Shown here in pieces: positions 9,635 to 20,300 of a stretch of 64,000 bases of DNA. Numbering within the stretch: position 1 is the stretch's first letter; the number at the start of each line of letters is the position of its first letter. The position numbers and the translations under genes are program-made. The DNA comes from Oikopleura dioica (lineage: Eukaryota; Chordata; Appendicularia; Copelata; Oikopleuridae). The stretch is from contig OU015568.1 in NCBI GenBank assembly GCA_907165135.1, forward strand, positions 6,084,501 to 6,148,500. The letters run 5' to 3'. The notes below the pieces were generated by a model. It worked only from the letters and a program-made list of their open reading frames with translations, did not search any database and had not been told where the DNA came from.

Positions 9635-11347
9635 CTAAGCTCGAGCTACCATTTTACTATTTTGCCTCTCTCGAGCAGCAATGAGCAAACTATCCACGTC
9701 TGTACTTGGCCCGAGAACGGCCACAGCCGGGTCAGATTCTAGTAGCTTCTTTGCCATTCTTTTAACGTCCTCGATGGTAACTTTGTCGATTTGCTTCACG
9801 ATTTGATTTGGATTCTGAGGCGCGCCAAGAGCGACCGTGTCTTTCGCGAAGATTTCCATCATTTCCGCCTTGATCTCCAAGTCGCGCAAATATGAATTCA
9901 GGAGCTGGTTTTTCGACTGCATCAGTCCTGGAGAACGCATCCAGCCATCGTAAGAGCCCTCAACAAAGAATAAGGGCTTACGCTAAAAATCCACTTATCC
10001 TTACCTTCGATATCCTTTCCAGCATCAGAATACCATTATTAACGGCCAGTTGTTCGCAATTGTCGCCTCCTTGGCCGAAAATAATAAAACTGCCCGCATC
10101 CTCAAACTCTTTATAAATCGCCTTGAAGTGGTTCCACAAGTTCTGCTCCATCGGATTCGCCAAGATCTGCGTGCACAAGAGACTGGTGATTCCTTTCCCC
10201 GGGCCGCCCGATTCGAAGTAGCTTTGGCCGCCCAGCATGGCGCGTAATACGTGGCAGGTGTAGCGATCTGGGTCGTTGATACTCGGAGCTTCCCAGGCGA
10301 TTGAAGAGTAAGTTTGTGAATTGCTCTCGTCGCCGAGAATCGAGAACGAAGATGAACCAGAAATCAAGTGCGCCGCTCCACCCGTCCAAACTGCCGGTTC
10401 GGATGAAAGACTGAATATTTAATTCGCACGATAAATAATCTGGACAGTTTACCTTGATTGAGAAATCCCAAAAGACGGATCTACGGCCAAAGAAAGAAGC
10501 GGCTTGACTGATTCGACAAGCTCTTCCATTTCCATTCCCACGGCCACAATGACGGGGTCTTTTCGGAAGTAATTTTGGCTTCGAAAATCAGCGATCTCTC
10601 TAGCTATTTTCAGGCTAGAGCCAGGAATTCTCTCGTGCATGCTTCGCTTGATTCCAAGACCACGAGTCGAGTGATTGAAGCCTGCATGAATAGCCAACTC
10701 GCAAATTTCATTAACTCGGACAGCTTCAAATTCGTTATGCTTTAGTTCATTTTCCACCGAAGCCAGGGCTTCTTCAATGCAGTTCTCAGTGAGCATCGGT
10801 TGAAATGCCGTGTCGAAGAGCACTTTGATTCCCTCTGAAATGTGCTTGTTCATGATGGACAAGGCGTAGATCGTCGTTTCATGGTCGCTTTGAGCGTCGA
10901 AAATTGCCCCGCATTTGTCCAGATAATCCTGTTTTCAAGGTTTAGAAATCATTGAAATCAAGAAAGAGAATCCAAAAGATTGAATTTTAAAGTTTTGACC
11001 CGTTCCCGAATTTCATTTCTACTTTCAAAAGAGCTGCATTTCCCAAAAGCGAGTGCTTGGTCAAGATGACTGATTCCAGGAGAAAAGGCGCCAGTATGCC
11101 TCGATCCCGCGGCAAAACACAATCCAACAGTCGTGTGAGTTCCATGTCGAGACGGGCGCGTGACCAGAGTCAAAGAGCGAAATTCGTCAATGGGAATCTT
11201 TTTGATTTCGGTCTTGAAGGGGTCTTTATTGAGTTCGACGAAGGACTCGTTTTCAAACTTCGCCAAAGAGGGAGATCGGAGGGCTACTCGATTGTTCCTG
11301 CGACTACTCCGCGAAAGAAAAGACGAAAAAACGCGACTTCGAATCAT
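9635..11347 (-). CDS. PMPCA: Mitochondrial processing peptidase alpha subunit, paralogue 1
   Basis: ATG at 11347 opens MIRSRVFSSFLSRSSRRNNR, an Arg/Ser-rich presequence. Then come THTTVGLCFAAGSRHTGAFS and GISHLDQALAFG (the M16 peptidase fold without the HxxEH zinc site, as in alpha subunits), GAIFDAQSDHETTIYALSIM, the second M16 half with YTCHVLRAMLGGQSYFESGG and PGKGITSLL (the Gly-rich loop of alpha-MPP), and a C-terminus ending RQNSKMVARA before TAG at 9637-9635. Alpha-MPP presents precursor proteins to the catalytic beta subunit in the matrix. A second, more diverged alpha gene lies beyond STRIP at 14,340-22,696. Introns are short. Confidence 0.85.
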
Positions 11348-11475
11348 CTTTTTCTGAAAGAAGATTCATCAGAAGATAAGTGGAATTGGTGAAAGGTGTA
11401 TTTGACGAGGAAAAAAGTTTGAACAAGTAGAAACGTCGTTTAGGTAATAAATCGTTTTGACAGTGGTTTGGGAAA

Positions 11476-14188
11476 TTACGCAGCAGCGGTTTCAGCAACC
11501 GGCTGGTCTTCGGGTTGATAGACAGAGGCTGCGTTTTCCGGACTCAGGAGTTGATCCCAGTCGACATTGACGCTCATGACCTCCTTTTCAAGCCAAGCTT
11601 TGTAGCGACTCCCGAAATTCGGCGGCAGGCGAATCTTGAAATCTGATTTGAAAATATTTGCGGGCTTAAAAATGTAACCTCATTGAACTTGGCGATGTGT
11701 CCAGTTTTGGTCCACTCCTGATCTTCGGGGAGGTAAACTATTCTGTTGAAGGAGGAGCAGGTCTGCGTGATTTTATTCTCCTCTTGAACTGAAGACTCCT
11801 TGTCCGGCTCTGCGTTGAAGAAAGCCCAGTCGTCTGTCAAATGATGGCGCACCATGCTGAAATTATCGAAATTGTTTCAAAAATCCAAAAACCCAAATAC
11901 CCGTAAATTCCGGAAACCACGTCCATATTATTTTTCCTCCACTGTCTTCCCAAAAATCGCGCGTGAAGCTTGATGACTTTCAAAACGTAGAGTTGGAAAA
12001 CACCGTGTTTGACCAAAAGCGTCTTTTTGAAAATGTTGGTGGCTTTGTACTTGACCAGCCAAATGACGCGCCAAGGCTTTCCTTTCATGATTTTGACGAG
12101 TATTCCCAGGAAACAAATTGAAGAGAACATGTTTCGCCAGCAGTAGGGCATCTGCTCCTCTGTCGCTCGTTCTATCAGTGCTTGGATGATTGGCAGCCCT
12201 AGAAATTGCTCCTTTTTTAAGGCGAAAGACGGTCAATTACCTCGAATAGCATTTCGCAAGTCTAGCTTTGGAATTTGATTTCTTTGAGTTACGAAGACCG
12301 TCATGTTCTGGTTGAAAAACTTGGCGATTAGCGGAAAGCAGTTGGAGCCGTACAAGTGATGGGAAAGATATTCAAATTGGTGGACGTGGTTGACTTTGAG
12401 ATGCTTCATCAAAAGCAGGATAAATCCAGAGATTGCTTTTGTCACGATTTCTTTGTGGCGGCTGACGTCGAGTCCGATCAGCATGACAGGAAGTTTGAAG
12501 AGCTGCGTTCCTTCTTTTTTGGGTTGAGAATGAATTTATAACAGTAATTGCTGCCCGATTTCTAAAGCTTGTGAACCCTTCCTAATTGAATAGAATGCGG
12601 CCCCATCTGATCCTGCATGAATATATCGCTTTTATTCGCAGTCGGCGCCGCTGCCAGCAATAATTTCAACAGCGAAATCACGTACATCGATAGATTCTGC
12701 CAGATCCGCTCGTACAACTTCTCGATCGAAGAAGTTTCCTTTTTGTACGGTTTCGTAAGTTGGTGTTTCTCCGTTTCAGCCCATTTTTCACGCTGGACAT
12801 CGGCAAGGCTTTTATAAATGTATTTGTCCATGATTTTCATGCTGTTCTGGATCGGTTTCGGCAGTCCGAAGCGATTCTGAACCGCGGCGAGCATTTGCGC
12901 CTCTGTTTTTGGATATTTGAAGCTGTAGTCGAGGTATTTCGAGCGCGCCATTCGGATGAAGTCGTCCATCTCGCTCAGCGTCACTTTCGGCTTCCAGGGA
13001 AGATAAGGATACGTCCACGTGGCCAGAGGACTGTCAAAGCTCGGGCCTAGAGAGCTCTCCGACTCTCTGGACGGGCTGGTCGGCCGCGAAGACGTCAAAC
13101 TCGGCCTTCTGGAGCCGCGACCGAGCGTGGGAGCGGGAGTAGACGGCCTATTCTCCGGATTTTCGTCATCCAAATTGTCGAATTCGTCTTCCAGCTCGCT
13201 TGTATTCCGCTTTTGATTTCGCTGAAGCTTGGGTCTGTGCTGCGGGCCGTTGTAGTCAATCTGCCCTTCCGCCATGTTCATCACCATTGTGTCGATGTGA
13301 GTCGTCACTGGCGTCAGTTCTCGCATGATTTCAGCAGGATTCTCGATCTCCGGAAGTCCTGCTTCTCGCCGCTTTCCGTTTTTATTCTTGTGAGCTTCGT
13401 TCAATCCACCGAAAGTCGCCAATGTTAATTTCCACATCAGAAGGACAGCTTTTTTTCATCGGAATTACAGGAGCTAAAAATTGCAAATGAACAAGTGGAT
13501 TATCGATTCATCAGCTCTTACCTAACGACGACGAGTTAACATCGACCAGAATCATCAACAAATCGTCGATGTACTCGACCGAGTGTTGCAAACTCTCCTT
13601 GAAAGAAAAGTGCACTTTCTGCCACTCTTCGCTGTCCGACGGCGCCGGCGGTCTTCTCAAAATTTCCACGATCGTGTAAACCACCGAAAAGAGCAGTCGA
13701 ATGAGCACTTGATGTCCTGAGTCGTCCTCCATTGGTGCTTTCAAAATATCCTTGCACTCGGCGAGCAGGAGGCGCATGAACTTGTGAAAGTAGTCCAACT
13801 TGGTCAGATGGTAGCTGCAGTTGCGGATTTCGTGGATCAGCTCCGCGTCCAGTTCTTTTTGCTCTTCCGGCGAGACGTCTTTCTGCGGATTGTCGATCGT
13901 CTCGTTTCGCATTTCCAGAGTGGTTCCTCCTTGAAGCCCGCAAAGAAGAACTCGGCATCCTTTGATCTGAACTTCGACGTCGTCGCTGCCGAGCATCGTC
14001 GCCGCCGCAATCCAGTACTCGTCCGAACCAAAGACATGCTGTTCTTGAAGCTCCTCGGCGGCTTTTCGGTTCAAAGTGAAATCCGTGCATTCGACATAAG
14101 CGTACTGCTCTTCTATCTCCACCAGCAGACTGTCACTATCGGCGAACTCGAAATCCATCTGGTTCGGAATTCCAGTGTATCCCGGCAT
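11476..14188 (-). CDS. STRIP1: STRIPAK complex component STRIP
   Basis: The first ATG in frame with the conserved part is at 14188 (MPGYTGIPNQMDFEFADSDS). The N-terminal domain (LNRKAAEELQEQHVFGSDEY, RLLFSVVYTIVEILRR) and the C-terminal domain (HKEIVTKAISGFILLLMKHL, HQFEYLSHHLYGSNCFPLIA, KFFNQNM, YCWRNMFSSICFLGILVKIM, RFLGRQWRKNNMDVVSGIYG, LTDDWAFFN) match the two conserved regions of STRIP/FAM40 proteins. A Pro/Ser-rich linker separates them. STRIP scaffolds the STRIPAK phosphatase-kinase complex with PP2A and striatin. The stop TAA is at 11478-11476 after QPEDQPVAETAAA. The C-terminal cysteine/tryptophan landmarks are intact. It sits between two alpha-MPP paralogues with gaps of 129 and 152-162 bp. 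Confidence 0.85.
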
Positions 14189-14339
14189 CGCGATTTCTCG
14201 AACCCGATTTCTCAAAAATCTTCTAAAAAACTCGCTCTCAGAAGAAAACTATAATATGAATTGTTTGGATAGCAGCTTGGATTGAAGAACTTTCAGTACT
14301 CGTAAGTTTTATCGCCTATTCTGACATATTGCTTGCCAA

Positions 14340-17300
14340 TTAGAGGTTGGTTATTGAACTGCGCCATGCACACTTTTTGGTGCAGATCTGAATCATCCCC
14401 CCGTACTTAATTTTATTTAATAAAGAAATCTTGCTTTGAAAATACCTTTCTCCGAGAATAGAAATTGCAGGTATACTAGTGTTGATCATTTTAGCGGCTA
14501 AATTTGAAACATCCTTCTTCGTCACTTTCGCCACTTCTTGATAGAACTCCTCTGGCCTCTGAGGATGTCCGTAAACGAGAGCTTCGCGGGCGAAATCTTC
14601 CATCATTTGAGCTTTTACTTCCAAGTGGCGCATATTGCTCATTGTCCACTGGTTGATCGCCGTCTGCAGCTGCGCTTCTGTGAAATTTCCCTGAAACGGT
14701 AGTTAAGGCTAGCTGTTAGAAATATGGCTTGCATGCCATCTGCATGCTCAAGAGGCGCTAGAAAAATCGGAATAAATAGAAACAAGAATCAAAAACTTTG
14801 TCTAAATCTAATATGAAATGAAAATACAATTCGCTTAATTCCGGACTATGTTATTCTTTATGAAATGGAGCGCCAAAATGGCCTGGTTTTTTCCAATTAT
14901 AGCATGGTATCTTTTAAGAAAACTCACATTTTCCAACTGTTTCATCACATTAATACACGTCTGATATCCTTGCTTAATATTTTCCTTCTGGCACATTCCA
15001 TAAATTCCAAATATTCCAGAGTCTTCGAACTCTCGATAAAACGCCTAAAAGCATTCATAAAAAACCACAGTGAAAGAAAAACCTTGAAAGCTGAGAAATT
15101 CTGTCCAACGAGCGAGCCCAAAACTCTGTAAAGAATCGTAGTCAATCCTTTTCCAGCGCCGCCGGATTCGAAGCTTCTGCCTCCTCCAAGAAGAGCTCGG
15201 AGAACATGAGCAGTTGCTCGGTCTTTGCTGTTGTAACTTGGCGCTTCCCAGGACATACTGAATTGCTTCGTTAGTTCACGAATGATCGAAAAAGAGGCTT
15301 ACCAAAAATAAGACTCGCTGATTTCTTCTCCAATCGAAAACGAATTGACGGCCTCTTCGTTTTGGTGAACAAAGCCTCCAGTCCACTGCGACAAATACTC
15401 CTTCCTTTCTTCTTTCGTTGTTTCTCCCCAAGTCGGATTTTCCATCAAATGAATATTCTTCGAAACAGCATTTTCCAGCTCGTCGGGAGTGACTCCAATT
15501 CCAACGAAGGAAGGAGGCGTCTGAAGATAGCTTCCTTTTCGGTGCTGAAGCAGGTGCTCTCCCCAGATTTGAATAGTCTCGGCATTGGTGCATTCGGCGA
15601 TCGATTCTTCTGGCATCATTCGTTTTAGTCCGATTGTATTACCTCTTATTGGGATCTTAGATTCGTTAGACTCCCTCGTCCCCTAAGGTCACTTGCTTAT
15701 CTAGATCGAGCTTTGCTCGGTCGCCGCCGTGTATTTCTCTTCATTCGGTAATTCACGCAGTTCGTGAATTAACCTCTATTTTACTCCAGCTCGAAATACA
15801 GACGTCAAAGATACTTTACTCGTTTTCTTCACTCGTCCAGATATAGAGAGCAGGCAAACTACGCTAGAAGTGGGAGATTCAGCAGAAGCTAGGATCCCTT
15901 CAGTGGTATCAGAGTAGTCCCGTTGGAGAAAAGGTAAATTTTCCGCCATCGACAACCGAAGTTTCGCAACTTGGACGCTGATTGGCCGTCAGCGGAGTCG
16001 AGGGGAACCGAATCACCAACCGCCACCGCGCCGCCGGAGAAACTCCACTCAGAGAATTTTCCGCGCCGCACCACACCAACACCACCCCGAGCGAGCGCCA
16101 CCACACGAGCGCCACCACGACCCACGCGCCGAAAGTCGCGCCCACGCAACCACGCACGCACGCCGGGGAAAACCTAAAATACTGAGAAAACATAATTCTT
16201 TCGCCACTTTTCACCAAAAATCGAGAGAAGTTTACGAAGAATCGACCCTTGGACCAGACCTTGAAATTTCGACAATCGCTGGACAGAGAAATCGTCGGGC
16301 GTTTGCGCAAAAGGCACCTCAGCTCATCATATTGCGACTTTTAGTCGCAGTATTTTCTGAGGGCCTGAAAGGTAATCCAAGGCCCATAAACCCTTACTGC
16401 CGATATATTTCGAGCTATGGCGGCGAACAAATCACTGCTAGAAACCGTCACCGAAATAAGAAGCATAAACGATCGAGTAAACTACCTCGAAGAACAAGTG
16501 CGAAATGACGAATCACTAAAGCCAAGCCTAGAGCCCTTGATCACAGAAAGCAGAGTAAAATTAGAACAGCTCAGTACAACGCTTCTTACCTGCGAGCTCG
16601 ATCAAGGAAAAGACTCTACGAATGCGACAATGAGAGAAGAAGCATGGGTGGCCACTACCTGGTCTCGTCACGTCCAAGACTTGCCGAAGCTGGACGCCGC
16701 ATGCAACACATCTTTCAACACCTTCTTGGGCAGAGCCGACATTTATCACCGCGCCTACGTCCGCGACAGACCTTCACGTGAACAGCCTTTCATCGCAGCA
16801 GTGTACAGCCACTTCGACTTGAACATCGAACGCTCACTTGGAACCGAATTTCTGAATTGTCAAGACTGGAAATCGGCCAAGGCGCTGCTAGAGAAATCAT
16901 TCGCCGCGAAGAGTCACTACTTACTGAAGCTAAGCGAAGTTTTCGACGTCGAATACGACCATTCGAAGCCGTTTGCACACTACACCGCCAACGTCTTGCA
17001 AAAGATGAACGAGGCGAAGCAAGCGACTTTGAACTCTTACCGACAAGAGAAGTCAGCCGACGCCGGGGTCGATGAAATATTTGACATATTCTCGACGATG
17101 ATGCTGTACTTGAATCTTAGGAAAGAAGAACCAGACGTTTTCAACGCAATCCTTCCAAGCCTATCAAAAGTTTACGATATCAACGAACTCTGCCGTCTCG
17201 CCCAATCCACAAGACAGAATCGAGTTGACAGCGCGACCGTCTCCCAGCACTTCAACAGAAATAAGAACAAAAAGAAGAAGAATGCTAAGCGCGCCAGCAA

Positions 17301-20300
17301 CGATTCTAAGGATGGGAAAGACGATAAACAACCAGAATCCAAGAAGATAAATACGACTAAGAACGTTGAAGATTTCCAACCATTCGACGTTCACTTTTAC
17401 ACAGTGAAGAAGAAGCGACCAGGAAAGGCTTATTTCGCTTCGGCTACCATCATTACGGGCTCTAAAAGTTTTGACGTATCGATGGAAGTCGACAGCGGAG
17501 CCGAGTCCTCCTGTCTGTCCGCTGCTTACGTTCCCGACGAATTTCTCCAGATGCTGAAGCCCTGTCCCTTCAAGGTCACCGGTTTCAGCCCAAATATTCC
17601 CGCCGAGCAGCCGATGGGTATCCTTCCCTGCCGCTTATCATTCAATGGTGGCCCTGCGTTCTCCTTGAATCTCACCATCATGCCAGGCAGTAAATACCCA
17701 AGTCTACTGGGCCGCGATATACTAGAGAATGCGATGACGGACAGCTTCACAGTCGACAATAAGAATCGTACTCTCTCATTTTGCTACAACGAAGCCTTCA
17801 CACAAACTGAGACTCAAGTGGTGAAGCTGGACGGAGTGAAGCGGACCAAAATCAAGAAATACTTGACGACTAGATCAGCGGTCAAAGACAGCGATCGGTC
17901 CCGCACTCAACCACCACGAGAAGTCCCAAAGCTGGACGCGCCGAACAAGAACGCAGCCAGGTGCCCCATTCAGCTAGCGAAGCAAAAACTCGGAATAACC
18001 CTACCAGCAGACGCAGACCCGGGGCAAAAGAAGATGGTCGCCGAGCTGTGTTTGGAATTCGACGACAGATTCGGCTGCGACGGTCAAAAAATGGGTGAAT
18101 TCCCGTTCGAGATCGAAATCCCGACTGATGGTACGAGTCGAAACATCAGTCAACACCCGATTCCGCAAGCTTTTCATGGTCAGGTCAGCGATCACATCTC
18201 CGAACTGCTCGAAACGAAAATAATAGAAGAGATCAAAGACCAGAAAGGGTTTAACAGCCCGGTATTGCCTATTCCTAAGAAATCTGGGGAAATGCGCTTC
18301 TGCATCAACTACAAAAACAGCCTGAACAAATGCCTCTCCGACAAATCCGACCCTTACCATCTCCCAAGCATGGAGGATACGATCGCGAACATTGGACCGG
18401 GCAATAAGTTTTTCGCCACAGTTGATCTACGAAGTGGATATTGGCAGTGCCCTGTAAAGAAAAGCGACAGGTACAAGACTTCCTTCCAGTGGGGTGGGAA
18501 ATCTTACGCCTTCTGCAGACTACCATTCGGTTATCGATGCTCGGGGAATATATTCTCGCGCGTCGTAAACACAATTCTCGACTCAAGCCCCACCAGGAAA
18601 AAGATGCTTTCTTATATCGATGACATAGTGTGTTTTGGGAAGACTTTCAGCTGCTATTACAACACTCTCCGAAACCTATTCATCGCGCTCCGCAAGTTTA
18701 ACGCTAAACTCAAGGGCGAAAAGTGCTCTTTCCTACAATCCGAAGCTCACTTTTTGGGCCGAATCATCAACGAAGATGGAATCAAACCGGACCCTGCGCA
18801 AGTCTCCGCTCTTCGTCAGATGAAACCCCCACGCTCCCAAAAGGAGTTAGCTTCATTAATCGGGTCATTGAATTGGATCCGAGGTTTTCTAGAAACGAAA
18901 ATGGGCGAAGCTATTTCATCCGGTTGCTTCTCGAGCAGAATGAAGCCCATAAACGATGTTCGAAATTCGGCGAACGAAACAAATTGTTTCAAGTGGACCA
19001 AAGAAGCGGATTTGGCGCTCAAGGAAATTCAACGACGACTCTCCGAGACTCCAGTCATAAGTTTTCCTAACTTTGACGAGTCTTTTCATCTCTACACAGA
19101 CGCGAGCCTGTACGCAGCGGGTGGCGTCCTGCTACAAGAGTATGGCGGGAGAGTGCACCTAGTAAGCGCGATTTCCCACACCTTCAACAAAGCTGAAAGA
19201 AAATGGAACACTTCAGAAAAGGAAATGTTTAGCATTGTCTGGTGCTGCGAGCGACTGGAAAAGCTCCTGAAAGGTAGATTCTTTCAGATTCACACAGACC
19301 ACCGATCTTTGATCTTCCTACACAAAAAGAAGTTCAAGAATTCTAAAATAAGCCGATGGCAAAGCCGATTGGAAGAATTCGATTTTCACATTGTCTACAT
19401 CAAGGGATCAGAAAATCAATTCGCCGACTTTATGAGCCGCAGACCTGGCGAGGACGACAAATCACTTGGATACGACTCCGAGTTTCCCGTTGGTCGCGAG
19501 TACGAAATCGACAAGAATTCACCAGTACGTGTCTTCGTCCCTTTCTGGAACGAAAATCAGTTTCCGGAGAAAATCACTTTATCAGAGGTGAAGATACATA
19601 AGGTAAACGTCAAGGCTATCGCGGCGCCAATGGAGATTCCGTTGGTGTCAGCGAATTATAATAACATTCTGGACTATCAAAGGGAGGACTCTGCTCTGAG
19701 TGCAATCATCACTTTTCTGGAATCTGGTAAGGAGCCACTGGACATAAAATCGCTGGTGAAGGACTCCGACCACCGACAATCGTCTCTACTCAAGATGGAA
19801 AAAGCTCTGTTCCTGGATAACACTACCGGGTGCTTGATGTGTCAATTCAAATCTGGCGCGCGGGCGGTGGTACCGGAAGCGGTAAAAAGTCACTTTCTCT
19901 TTCTAGCTCACGACTTGTCCGGTCATCTGGGCGAGCCGCGGACTTTAGAGCGATTAGAGGACGTTTGGTGGCCTTCATTTCAAGACGATGTTTCTAACTA
20001 CGTCCACAGCTGCGTCCCTTGCCTACGCAGAAAAGGATCTGCTGGAACTCGTACCAAACCGCCACTTGGAACCCTTCGTCGTGGAAAAACAGCTGGCGAA
20101 TCGATTCAGATCGATTTCGCTTGTATGCCTCCCGCTGGCGGATTCAAGTATTATTTGGTGGTGGCGGACACTTTCTCTCGCTACACTTGGTGCATTCCGA
20201 CACGGTCCGACACTGCTATCTGCGCCGCAAAAGCGCTCATCTACAAGGTCTTCCTTCCCATGGATTTCTTGCCGAAACATCTACACAGTGACAGAGGTAC